A stretch of DNA of 18,846 bases from Planctomycetota bacterium (GTDB lineage Bacteria; Planctomycetota; UBA1135; GCA-002686595): assembly GCA_004296785.1 (NCBI GenBank), contig SCVU01000130.1, positions 1 to 18,846 of the forward strand, in the 5' to 3' direction. A model generated the notes under the pieces. That model worked only from the letters and a program-made list of their open reading frames with translations, had not been told where the DNA came from and made no database searches. Position numbers and translations under genes: made by a program. How positions within the stretch are numbered: the first letter of the stretch is position 1; each line of letters opens with the position of its first letter. Below are positions 1 through 6,937 of this stretch, one piece after another.

Positions 1-1043
1 GCCGGCGCTTCGGCGCGGGCCTGTACGTGTCGGAGATGATCACCGCGCGCGGCTTCCTGCTCGGCAACAAGCTGACGCAGTTGCTCGCGAGCTCGCGCGC
101 CGACGAGTCGCCGCGCTCGGTGCAGATCTACGGCTCGGATCCCGCGGACGTCGAGGCGTTCGCGCGCGCGCTCGCCGACGCGGGCGTCGCGCACCTCGAC
201 ATGAACTTCGGCTGCCCGGTGCCGAAGGTCACGCGCTCCGGCGGCGGCAGCGCGATCCCGCTGCGGCCGCGGCTGCTCGCGAAGCTCGTGCGCGCGGCCG
301 TGCGCGGCGCGGGAAGCGTGCCGGTGACGATCAAGGTGCGCAAGGGGACCGACGCCGAGCACTTGAGCTTCGTTGCGGCGGGGCGCGTCGCGCAGGAGGA
401 AGGCGCGGTCGCGATCGGCCTGCACGCGCGCACTGCCGCGCAGCTGTACGCCGGTCAGGCCGATTGGGACGCGATCCGCGAGCTCAAGCAGTCGGTCGCG
501 ATCCCGGTGCTCGGCAACGGCGACATCTGGGAGTGCTGGGACGCGCTCGCGATGCTGCGCGCGACCGGTTGCGACGGCGTGATCGTCGGTCGCGGCTGCC
601 TCGGGCGGCCGTGGCTGTTCCGCGAGCTCGCCGACGTGTGCGCGGGGCGCGAGCCCGCGCCGCCGCCGCGCTTCGGCGAGATCGCGGCGATCGCGCTCGA
701 GCACGGCACCGGTCTCGTCGACTTCTTCGGGCCGCGCATGGGCATGCTGCAGATGCGCAAGTGGGCCGCGTGGTACACGAAGGGCTTCCGCGGCGGCAAC
801 GCGGTGCGCGCGGGGCTCAACAAGTTGCACACGCTCGACGATCTGCGCGCGCTGCTCGGTTCGCTCGATGCCGACGAGCCGTTCCCGCGCGCCGCGCTGC
901 GCGCGCAGCGCGCGAAGGGCGGCCGCGAGCAGACGGTCGCGCTGCCGCACGGCTGGCTCGACGATCCACTCGCCGACACCGCGCCCGACGCGGCGTGCGA
1001 CGCCGACGAGAGCGTCGCGGAGAGCGCGCTGCAGGGCGGCTAG
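1..1043 (+). CDS. dus: tRNA-dihydrouridine synthase, 5' end cut by window edge
   Basis: This flavoenzyme of the Dus family reduces uridine to dihydrouridine in the D-loop of tRNAs, using FMN and NADPH, in the cytoplasm. The reading frame is open from base 3 and reads RRFGAGLYVSEM, a typical early stretch of a Dus protein, so the true start lies upstream; the GTG at 27 is not the start. Family motifs follow in order: MNFGCPVPKV with the catalytic cysteine, a GGGSA segment, TIKVRKG, HARTAAQLYAGQADW, the flavin-phosphate region VLGNGD, DGVIVGRGCLGRPW, and a C-terminal RKWAAWYTKGFRGG typical of the tRNA-binding helical domain. The last 60 or so residues are acidic and less conserved. It ends in TAG overlapping the stop of the convergent gene. 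The family assignment is very secure. The subtype is probably DusB-like, but I cannot fix it without an alignment. Confidence 0.95.
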   Translation, partial: RRFGAGLYVSEMITARGFLLGNKLTQLLASSRADESPRSVQIYGSDPADVEAFARALADAGVAHLDMNFGCPVPKVTRSGGGSAIPLRPRLLAKLVRAAVRGAGSVPVTIKVRKGTDAEHLSFVAAGRVAQEEGAVAIGLHARTAAQLYAGQADWDAIRELKQSVAIPVLGNGDIWECWDALAMLRATGCDGVIVGRGCLGRPWLFRELADVCAGREPAPPPRFGEIAAIALEHGTGLVDFFGPRMGMLQMRKWAAWYTKGFRGGNAVRAGLNKLHTLDDLRALLGSLDADEPFPRAALRAQRAKGGREQTVALPHGWLDDPLADTAPDAACDADESVAESALQGG

Positions 1044-1630
1044 ACGCTCGCGGCGATCCAGTAAGCGCCGACGAGCACGCTCGCGGCGCTGCAAACGCCG
1101 AACGCGCGGCGCCGCAGCGCCGGCAGCAGCGTCAGGCGGCCGACGCCGGCGGCGACGGCGCACATCGCGAGCGTGCTCGAGATCCCGTAGCCGGCGAGGT
1201 ACGCGGCGGGACTCGCGAGGGCGAGGGCCGGCAACACGGCGAACAAGTGCGACAGCCCGGCCGCTCCGTGCAGCGCGCCGATTCCGAGACAGCGCGCGAG
1301 CGAGCTCGAGCTCGGTGCATGCGCGTGCGCGTGGTCGCGCACGAGCGCGCGCAGTCCGAGCGCGCCGATGATGCACAGCACGACTCCGACCGCGAGCTCC
1401 GATCGCTCCGAGACGCGCTCGGCGAGTCCGGGAACCGAATCGCGCAGCACGAGCGCCGCGAGCGCTGCGACGCACGCGCCGGCCGCGTGCCCGACGCCCC
1501 ACGCGAGACCGGCGTGCCACGCGCGGTGCGCGCGCGCCGCCGCGAACGGCGCGACGCCCGCCAGGTGGTCGGGGCCGCCGAGCGCGTGTTGCGCGCCCGC
1601 GAACGAGCCGAGCAGCAGCGACGAGAGCAT
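1040..1630 (-). CDS. NicO/UreH-type nickel-cobalt transporter-like membrane protein
   Basis: A 196-residue polytopic membrane protein with about six hydrophobic spans. Near the N-terminus (residues 12-26) it has GAQHALGGPDHLAGV, which resembles the HALxxDH metal signature of the nickel/cobalt transporter families (NicO, UreH, RcnA). Later come AWGVGHAAG and GALHGAAGLSHL, also seen in these families, and a His-rich loop HAHAHA (residues about 98-105) that may bind metal. The ATG at 1630 was chosen because the hydrophobic protein begins there; the frame upstream is Arg-rich non-coding sequence. A TATCGT box lies 7 nt upstream and there is no Shine-Dalgarno sequence. No urease or hydrogenase gene is visible nearby, so the substrate is unknown. 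A TauE/SafE-like exporter is an alternative. The transporter-like fold is well supported; nickel as substrate is inference. Confidence 0.75.
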   Translation of the reverse strand: MLSSLLLGSFAGAQHALGGPDHLAGVAPFAAARAHRAWHAGLAWGVGHAAGACVAALAALVLRDSVPGLAERVSERSELAVGVVLCIIGALGLRALVRDHAHAHAPSSSSLARCLGIGALHGAAGLSHLFAVLPALALASPAAYLAGYGISSTLAMCAVAAGVGRLTLLPALRRRAFGVCSAASVLVGAYWIAASV

Positions 1631-1637
1631 CGCGCGG

Positions 1638-1643
1638 ACGATA
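1638..1643 (-). promoter_or_regulatory. -10-like box TATCGT, possible leaderless promoter
   Basis: On the minus strand TATCGT sits 7 nt before the ATG at 1630. No convincing -35 element is present (GTGCGC lies 17 bp further upstream). If used, transcription would begin at or next to the start codon. It is a short match and inferred only from position. Confidence 0.3.
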
Positions 1644-1667
1644 GCAGCGCCGCGCGGGCGGCGCACG

Positions 1668-1673
1668 TAGACT
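1668..1673 (+). promoter_or_regulatory. -10-like box TAGACT upstream of the HI0933-family gene
   Basis: TAGACT ends 10 nt before the ATG at 1684 within a 53-bp divergent intergenic region. No -35 match is visible. The expected transcript start would leave a leader of only a few bases. The same hexamer recurs before the GTG at 18284. Confidence 0.3.
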
Positions 1674-1683
1674 CCGCGCGCGG

Positions 1684-2946
1684 ATGAGTGATCCCGACGT
1701 GATCGTCGCCGGCGCAGGCGCGGCCGGACTGTGGTGCGCGGAGGTCGCGGCGCGTGCGGGCGCGCGCGTCTGCGTGCTCGAGAAGACGAGTCGCTGCGGC
1801 ACCAAGGTGCTCGCGAGCGGCGGCACGCGCTGCAATCTGACGACGACGCTCGACGCCGCGGCGGCGGGCCGGCTGTTCGGGGCGCGCGGCGAGCGCTTCT
1901 TGCGCCCGGCGCTGCGCGCGCTGCCGCCGGCCGCCGTTCGCGCGCGCTTCGAGCAGTGGGGGATCGCGACGGTCGATGCACCGCTCGAGAAGGTCTTCCC
2001 CGAGTCCGGTCGCGCGATCGACGTCCGCAACGCGCTCGAGCGCGCGGCGCGCACGGCCGGAGCGCACATCGAGGTCGGCGCAGCGGTCGCCGGCGTCGCG
2101 CGCACGGGCGCGGGCTGGCGCGTCGAGCTCGCCGACGGCACGCGTCGCGACGCGCCCAACGTCGTCGTCGCGAGCGGCGGCAAGAGCTACCCGCTGACCG
2201 GCACGACCGGCGACGGCTACGCGTGGCTCGCCGCGCTCGGGCTGCCGCTGGTCGAGCCGGTGCCGGCGCTCGTGCCGCTCCTGAGTCCCGCGCCGTGGGT
2301 GCACGAGCTCGCGGGCATCGCCGTCCAGGAGGCCGAGCTCGCGCTGTGCGACGCGAGTGGCCGCGAGGTTGCGCGGCGCGCGCGGCCGGTGCTGTTCACG
2401 CACTTCGGCCTGTCGGGGCCGGCCGCGATGGACGTGTCGGAGCCGGTCGCGCGCGCGCCGGCGCTCGAATTCACCGCGCGCATCGATCTCGTGCCCGATC
2501 GCGCGCGCGAACAGTTGCGCGACGCGTGGCTCGCGCGCGCCGCGCAGCCCGGCGGCGCCGGCGTGCTCGGCGCGCTCAACGACGTCACGCGTGCGGCGCT
2601 GCCGCGGCGACTGCTCGAGCGCGTCGTCGCGCAGGCGCGCTGTGCCGGCGACGCGCGCGCGGCGCAGGTGACGCGCGAGCAGCGCCACGCGCTGGTCGAG
2701 GCGCTGAAGGGGTTCGCTGTGCCGATCCGCGGCACGCAGGGCTGGGACAAGGCCGAAGTCACGGCCGGCGGGCTTGCGCTGAGCGCGGTCGACGCGGGAA
2801 CGCTCGAAGTCAAGGCGCACCCCGGGCTGTACGTGATCGGCGAGCTGCTCGACGTGCAGGGGCCGATCGGGGGTCTGTCCTTCCTCGCCGCGTTCGCGAC
2901 GGCGGAACTCGCGGGCCGCGCGATCGCGGCCCGCGTGCGCGTCTAG
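1684..2946 (+). CDS. HI0933/YhiN-family FAD-dependent oxidoreductase
   Basis: A 420-residue flavoprotein of the HI0933-like (YhiN) family, near the usual family length of about 400. The N-terminus carries the Rossmann FAD motif GAGAAG (residues 10-15), with E33 at the end of the second strand as the likely ribose ligand. Next is TKVLASGGTRCNLT, the family signature (usually KxLxSGGGRCNxTN). GGKSYPLTGTTGDGY, LFTHFGLSGPAAM and VTAGGL follow, and the C-terminal FAD segment is PGLYVIGELLDVQGPIGG. The end of that segment, GGLSFLAAFATAELAGR, differs from the more common GGYNxQWA form. It is probably a soluble cytoplasmic protein. The family has no firmly established physiological reaction, so I assign none. 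The ATG fits the start of the first beta strand and has no Shine-Dalgarno sequence. It converges with the aldolase gene across 19 bases. Confidence 0.93.
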   Translation: MSDPDVIVAGAGAAGLWCAEVAARAGARVCVLEKTSRCGTKVLASGGTRCNLTTTLDAAAAGRLFGARGERFLRPALRALPPAAVRARFEQWGIATVDAPLEKVFPESGRAIDVRNALERAARTAGAHIEVGAAVAGVARTGAGWRVELADGTRRDAPNVVVASGGKSYPLTGTTGDGYAWLAALGLPLVEPVPALVPLLSPAPWVHELAGIAVQEAELALCDASGREVARRARPVLFTHFGLSGPAAMDVSEPVARAPALEFTARIDLVPDRAREQLRDAWLARAAQPGGAGVLGALNDVTRAALPRRLLERVVAQARCAGDARAAQVTREQRHALVEALKGFAVPIRGTQGWDKAEVTAGGLALSAVDAGTLEVKAHPGLYVIGELLDVQGPIGGLSFLAAFATAELAGRAIAARVRV

Positions 2947-2965
2947 GCGCCGGCGAGCCGCGCGG

Positions 2966-3994
2966 TCAGACGCCGACCAGTTCCTTTTCCATCGCCGCCG
3001 CGTACTTTCCGCTGCGCGCGAGGCCGTTCATCTTCGAGCGGTGCAGGAACGCGGCCTGCCCCTTCGCGACGTTGGCCTGGTTGCCGGCCCACGCCTTGAG
3101 CGCGGAGTCCTGCAGCGCGCGGCCGTACGAGAACGACAGCTCCCACGGGTGCGGGCCGAGCTTGTTCATCTCGTTCAGATTGTCGGTCGCCTGCGCCTCG
3201 GTCTGGCCGCCCGACAGGAACACGATGCCGGGCACCGCGGCCGGCACCGAGCGGCGGAAGCAGCAGATCGTCTGCTCGGCGACTTCCTTCGCCGAAGCTT
3301 GCTTCGCGCACTGCTTGCCGGCGATCACCATGTTCGGCTTGAGCAGCATCTCCTCGAGGCTGACGCGCTGCGCGTACAGCGCGTCGAACGTGCACTCGAG
3401 CGTGCGGCGCGTGACCTCGTAGCAGACCTCGATCGAGTTGCTCCAGTCCATCAGCACCTCGGGCTCGACGATCGGCACCAGGCCCTGCTCCTGGCACAGC
3501 TTCGCGTAGCGGGCCAGCGCGTGCGCGTTGGTCTCGATGCAGTACGCGCTCGGAATGCCGTCGCCGATCGTGATCACCGCGCGCCACTTCGCGAAGCGCG
3601 CGCCGAGCTTGTAGTAGTCGGCGCAGCGCGCGCGCAGGCCGTCGAGCCCGTCGGTGATCTTCTCGTTCGGCGCGCCGGCGAGATCGACGGCGCCCTTGTC
3701 GACCTTGATGCCGGGGACGATGCCCTCGCGGTTCATCAGGTCGACCATCGTCGTGCCGTCGGCCGCCTTCTGCTTCAGCGTCTCCTCGTACAGGATCGCG
3801 CCGGAGATGTACTGACCCGCTCCCTTCGTGCGGAACAACATCTCGCGGTAGTTGCGCCGGTTGTCCTCGACGTTCGGCAGGTTGATCTTCTGGAAGCGCT
3901 TCTCGATCGTGCCGGTCGACTCGTCGGCCGCGAGGATGCCCTTGCCCTTGGCGACGAGCGCCTTGGCGACGGACTTCATGTCGTGCGTGGTCAT
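2966..3994 (-). CDS. class I fructose-bisphosphate aldolase
   Basis: A 342-residue Schiff-base aldolase that cleaves fructose 1,6-bisphosphate to dihydroxyacetone phosphate and glyceraldehyde 3-phosphate in glycolysis and gluconeogenesis. It resembles the animal/plant-type class I enzyme, not the short DhnA/FbaB form. Visible landmarks are GKGILAADESTGTIEKRF (residues 17-34, with D24), FAKWR (K136), VEPEV (E177 and E179), LLKPNMV with the Schiff-base lysine K219, and FLSGGQTEAQAT (phosphate-binding region, 259-270). The tyrosine-ended C-terminal tail of vertebrate enzymes is absent; this protein ends in KELVGV. The ATG at 3994 matches the expected N-terminus. There is no Shine-Dalgarno sequence in the roughly 50-nt leader. 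A good promoter lies upstream, so it is probably transcribed independently of the two genes behind it. Confidence 0.97.
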   Translation of the reverse strand: MTTHDMKSVAKALVAKGKGILAADESTGTIEKRFQKINLPNVEDNRRNYREMLFRTKGAGQYISGAILYEETLKQKAADGTTMVDLMNREGIVPGIKVDKGAVDLAGAPNEKITDGLDGLRARCADYYKLGARFAKWRAVITIGDGIPSAYCIETNAHALARYAKLCQEQGLVPIVEPEVLMDWSNSIEVCYEVTRRTLECTFDALYAQRVSLEEMLLKPNMVIAGKQCAKQASAKEVAEQTICCFRRSVPAAVPGIVFLSGGQTEAQATDNLNEMNKLGPHPWELSFSYGRALQDSALKAWAGNQANVAKGQAAFLHRSKMNGLARSGKYAAAMEKELVGV

Positions 3995-4054
3995 GGAGCG
4001 GATGTGGACGCGATGGGGGGTGGCGGAACGGAACGGGAGGGGCCCGAACCGGCG

Positions 4055-4083
4055 ATTCTACGCGTCGCTGCGCGATCGGCCAA
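4055..4083 (-). promoter_or_regulatory. sigma70-type promoter of the aldolase gene
   Basis: Minus strand TTGGCC (4078-4083), a spacer of exactly 17 bp, and TAGAAT (4055-4060, five of six bases matching TATAAT). It points towards the aldolase ATG at 3994 and predicts a leader of about 50 nt. It lies between the aldolase and the gene behind it, in DNA slightly less GC-rich than its surroundings. It is the best promoter match in the window. Confidence 0.55.
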
Positions 4084-4097
4084 GGCGCTCGCGCGGC

Positions 4098-5294
4098 TCA
4101 GCCGCCGGGCTTCGACTCGGGCTTCGGCATTTCGGTGCGCCCGAGCAGCCCGAGCTCGCGCATGCACTTGTGCAGCAGTTCGCGCTGCGCCTGCTCGTCC
4201 GCGTACAGCTCGAGCTGCCGCTCGTGGCCGCGCTCGTAGAGCGTCGGTTGCTTCGCGAGCGACGCGGTCCAGCTCGTGAAGTAGCGCTCCCAGTCGCTGT
4301 TGTCGGTCAGCGCGGCCGCAAGCGCCGGCGGCTGCTCGTTCATGTAGTGCCACAGCGCGTGGAAGCGGATCACCGCGGCGTCGTAGCCCTCGGCCAGCGC
4401 CGGCTGTGCGCGCAGCCAGGTCTGCGCGAGCCCCTCGCGCGGCGCGCGGTGCGCGCGCGCGGCGGCGAAGCGCGGGAACAGCGTCGCGTCGTACAGCTGC
4501 TTGTGCTGCTTGTTCGGCACCGGCGCGACGAAGCGCGTGAAGTCGTTGAACAGCTCGTGGTACAGCCCGAGCGTGTCGACGTCCGGCATCTCGATGTCGC
4601 GGCCCGAGCTCCAGGCCTCGTACAGCGTGAACGGGTACACGCCGCCGTCGCGATCGGTGTACGCGTGCGCGAACGCCGCCTGCGTGCTCGCCTGCGCGCC
4701 GTCGTCGAGCGCGCGCGCGACCAGCGCGATCGCGAGGTCGGCGTCAGGCGGCAGGCCGAGGCAGGCGTTGGCGAACACGCGCTCGGGCGCATCCTCGGCC
4801 AGCGCCGGCGCGGCGGCGCGCACCAGCCCGCGCGTGCCCCAGTCGTAGCGCCACGTCGCGTGGACCGCGCGCGGCAGCGGCGGCGCGAGCTCCTGTTGCG
4901 CGCTGATCACCTTGTGGTCGTTCGGCGCGAGCCGCTTGCGCTTGATCGGCTGGCGCGGCGCGTGGACCTTCGGGTCGTAGAACGCGAGCTCGTGCTCGAC
5001 CGGCCACAGGCTCGTGTCGCGGTCCGAGAGCTTGCCCGCGAGCGCGATCAGCTTGCGCTGGTGCGACTCGAGCGTGCGCGCCTGCGCGGTGTAGAACTCC
5101 GCCAGCTCGCGCCGCTCGGACGCGCGCAGGTACTGCCACGCGTCCTCGAGCTCGCGCACCTGCTGCTCGGCCGCGCGGCGCAGCGCGCCGAGCTTCGCGT
5201 CGTGCGCGGCGGCGTACTCGGCCGGCGTCTGCGCGGCGGGTGCGGCCGCGAGCAGCGCCGCGGCGATCGTGCTGCACAGCCAGGCTCGGGGCAT
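4098..5294 (-). CDS. secreted protein of unknown function
   Basis: A 398-residue protein I do not recognise. The N-terminus MPRAWLCST followed by an Ala/Leu-rich core and APAA-QTP looks like a Sec signal peptide cleaved near residue 21, so it is probably periplasmic or extracellular. Cys7 is too early and in the wrong context for a lipobox. Residues about 25-95 are charged and helical (AEQQVRELEDAWQYL; ERRELAEFYTAQARTLESHQ), possibly a coiled coil. The rest is rich in Trp, His and Tyr, for example FHALWHYMNEQ, ERYFTSWTASL and LYHELFNDFTRF, suggesting a globular alpha-helical domain. The C-terminus is EMPKPESKPGG. The ATG at 5294 was chosen because it begins the signal peptide; the frame upstream is Arg/Ala filler. 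It follows pcnB by 46 bp on the same strand, so the two may share a transcript. The coding call is firm; the function is unknown. Confidence 0.8.
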   Translation of the reverse strand: MPRAWLCSTIAAALLAAAPAAQTPAEYAAAHDAKLGALRRAAEQQVRELEDAWQYLRASERRELAEFYTAQARTLESHQRKLIALAGKLSDRDTSLWPVEHELAFYDPKVHAPRQPIKRKRLAPNDHKVISAQQELAPPLPRAVHATWRYDWGTRGLVRAAAPALAEDAPERVFANACLGLPPDADLAIALVARALDDGAQASTQAAFAHAYTDRDGGVYPFTLYEAWSSGRDIEMPDVDTLGLYHELFNDFTRFVAPVPNKQHKQLYDATLFPRFAAARAHRAPREGLAQTWLRAQPALAEGYDAAVIRFHALWHYMNEQPPALAAALTDNSDWERYFTSWTASLAKQPTLYERGHERQLELYADEQAQRELLHKCMRELGLLGRTEMPKPESKPGG

Positions 5295-5340
5295 CGGGCG
5301 GTTTCGCTCGGCGGGTCGGGACTCGTGCAGGTCGGCGCGT

Positions 5341-6711
5341 TCAGCTCGGCTCGCCGCCGCCCGACCTCGCGGCGCCGCGCCCGCGCCCGCGGCGCCGTCG
5401 CCGCTTCTTGTTGCGCAGGCGGGCCACCTCGTCGTCGGGCAGCGCGCGTGCCTGCTCATAGCTCGCCAGCCAGCCCTCGTATACGTCCCAACCCTGACCC
5501 CACGCGCTGACGCGCAGCCGCAGCAGGTTCAGCGACTCCGGCAGGTCGGGTTCGCGCAGGAACAACAGCGTGCGCGGATTGTTCTGCGCGCCGAGCGCGA
5601 AGCGCGGCTGGTCCGAGATCATCTTGCGCGCGATCGCCGTGTCCTTGCGCGGCAGGCGCGCACTGGCGGCGGAGCGGTCGAGCACGACCTCGGCGGCGCG
5701 GTACAGATCGCCCGGGTCGTGCGAGCCGCCGGTGCGCGCGCGCTCGGCCTCGCGCTCGACGATGCGCAGCCAGACCACCGACAGCGCGAGCGCGCGCGAC
5801 GGCGCGCGGCCGGCGTGCACGTCGCTGTCGAGCGCTTCGAGCAGCCGCCAGTACTGGTCGGCGCGATCGTGCGCGGCCGGGTCGGGATCGTCGCGGCGGC
5901 CGAGGTAGTCGTCGATCTCGGGCAGCAGGATCGCGAGCGCGCCGCACGCGCGCAGCATGCGGAACGCGCCGAGCGAGGTCCCGCTGTGCAAGAGGCGCAG
6001 GATCTCCTCGACCACGCGCGCCGGCGCCGAGCGCGTCAACAGCGGCGCGTGCTCGATCATCGCGCTCCACGTCGCCTCGTCGATGCGGAAGCCGAGGCGC
6101 GTGGCGAACTTGATCGCGCGCAGGATGCGCACCGGGTCCTCGGCGATGCGCACGACCGGATCGCCGATCGTGCGCAGCACGCCGGCCTCGAGATCGGCGA
6201 GTCCGCCGACGTAGTCGAGGATCTTGCCGCTGAGCGGATCGAGGAACAGTCCGTTGATCGTGAAGTCGCGGCGCAGCGCGTCCTCTACCGCGGTCCCGAA
6301 CGCGTTGTCCTCGCGGATCAGCGGATCGTCTTCCTCGTCCTCGCTCTGCGGCGGCTTGGTGCGGAACGTCGCGGTCTCGACGATGTGGTCGCCGTACACG
6401 ACGTGCGCGAGGCGGAAGCGCCGGCCGATGATGCGCGCGTTGCGGAACAGCGCGCGGATCTGGCGCGGGTGCGCGGCGGTCGCGACGTCGAAGTCCTTCG
6501 GGCTGCGACCGAGCAACAGATCGCGCACGCAACCGCCGACGAGATACGCCTCGTGGCCGTTGCGCGAGAGCCGCGACACGACGCGCAGCGCGTCCTGGTG
6601 GATGCGCGTGGCCGGAATGCCGGAGGCGTCGGCGACGCGCGCGGCGGGCTCTCCGGTCTGCGGCTGGGCCGCGCTGCTCGGACGGGCGACGCTCGCATCC
6701 TCTTCACTCAT
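5341..6711 (-). CDS. pcnB: poly(A) polymerase PcnB / CCA-adding-family nucleotidyltransferase
   Basis: A 456-residue class II nucleotidyltransferase. PcnB adds poly(A) tails to RNA 3' ends and promotes their decay. The catalytic head begins GHEAYLVGGCVRDLLLGR (residues 52-69), followed by PKDFDVAT with metal-binding D73 and D75. Next is LFRNARIIGRRFRLAHV (89-104), the pattern that separates PcnB from CCA-adding enzymes in proteobacteria. Then come RRDFTINGL (147-155), LDYVGGLADLEAGVLRTIG and EDPVRILRAIKFATRLGF (191-208). After the neck and body the protein ends in a strongly basic tail, NKKRRRRRGRGRGAARSG, as PcnB proteins often do, likely for RNA contact. A CCA-adding role cannot be excluded because no other such gene is visible here. 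The neighbouring tRNA-Trp gene already encodes CCA. A promoter lies 9 nt upstream of the ATG. Confidence 0.92.
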   Translation of the reverse strand: MSEEDASVARPSSAAQPQTGEPAARVADASGIPATRIHQDALRVVSRLSRNGHEAYLVGGCVRDLLLGRSPKDFDVATAAHPRQIRALFRNARIIGRRFRLAHVVYGDHIVETATFRTKPPQSEDEEDDPLIREDNAFGTAVEDALRRDFTINGLFLDPLSGKILDYVGGLADLEAGVLRTIGDPVVRIAEDPVRILRAIKFATRLGFRIDEATWSAMIEHAPLLTRSAPARVVEEILRLLHSGTSLGAFRMLRACGALAILLPEIDDYLGRRDDPDPAAHDRADQYWRLLEALDSDVHAGRAPSRALALSVVWLRIVEREAERARTGGSHDPGDLYRAAEVVLDRSAASARLPRKDTAIARKMISDQPRFALGAQNNPRTLLFLREPDLPESLNLLRLRVSAWGQGWDVYEGWLASYEQARALPDDEVARLRNKKRRRRRGRGRGAARSGGGEPS

Positions 6712-6720
6712 GCGCGACAG

Positions 6721-6749
6721 AGCATTGCGGATCGAGCTCGACTTGACAA
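6721..6749 (-). promoter_or_regulatory. pcnB: probable pcnB promoter, near-leaderless
   Basis: Minus strand TTGTCA (6744-6749, five of six bases of TTGACA), a 17-bp spacer and AATGCT (6721-6726). The -10 box ends 9 nt before the pcnB ATG, so the transcript would start about two bases before the start codon. No Shine-Dalgarno sequence is present. On the plus strand the same bases read TTGACA, but no -10 lies at the right distance on that side. Confidence 0.45.
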
Positions 6750-6766
6750 TCGCGCTGCACGCGCTC

Positions 6767-6795
6767 TTGCCCGAGCACGAGCATCCGGATACCTT
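6767..6795 (+). promoter_or_regulatory. possible tRNA-Trp promoter
   Basis: TTGCCC (6767-6772), a 17-bp spacer and TACCTT (6790-6795). Transcription would start near 6802, about nine bases before the mature tRNA. Both boxes match the consensus only partly. Position and spacing are the main support. Confidence 0.3.
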
Positions 6796-6810
6796 CCTTC
6801 GCCCCGCTGG

Positions 6811-6887
6811 AGGGCAGTAGCTCCAATCGGTAGAGCGACTGATTCCAAATCAGTAGGTTCAGGGTTCGAATCCCTGCTGCCCTGCCA
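6811..6887 (+). tRNA. trnW: tRNA-Trp (anticodon CCA)
   Basis: A complete cloverleaf can be folded by eye. The acceptor stem is AGGGCAG (6811-6817) with CTGCCCT (6877-6883), the discriminator is G6884 and the CCA end is encoded at 6885-6887. The D stem is GCTC with GAGC (6820-6823, 6833-6836). The anticodon stem ACTGA/TCAGT encloses loop TTCCAAA with anticodon CCA at 6845-6847. The T arm is CAGGG-TTCGAAT-CCCTG (6860-6876). The discriminator G and anticodon CCA fit bacterial tRNA-Trp. It lies 50 bases before rsmG and could be processed from a shared transcript; no terminator is evident between them. Confidence 0.97.
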
Positions 6888-6937
6888 ATCCCTCGGCCCC
6901 GATCCAGCGGTCGACTCCCTCCGACCCCGTCCCGCCG

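Noticed and set aside
27..29. GTG at 27 as the start of the Dus gene
   Set aside because: The frame is open to the window edge and the upstream residues RRFGAGLY already match the Dus family.
1132..2820. 562-codon minus-strand frame opposite the flavoprotein
   Set aside because: Low-complexity Arg-rich shadow; the flavoprotein on the plus strand is unmistakable.
6743..6748. Plus-strand TTGACA as a -35 for the tRNA gene
   Set aside because: No -10 lies at the right distance on the plus strand. The reverse complement TTGTCA has one 17 bp away and points to pcnB.
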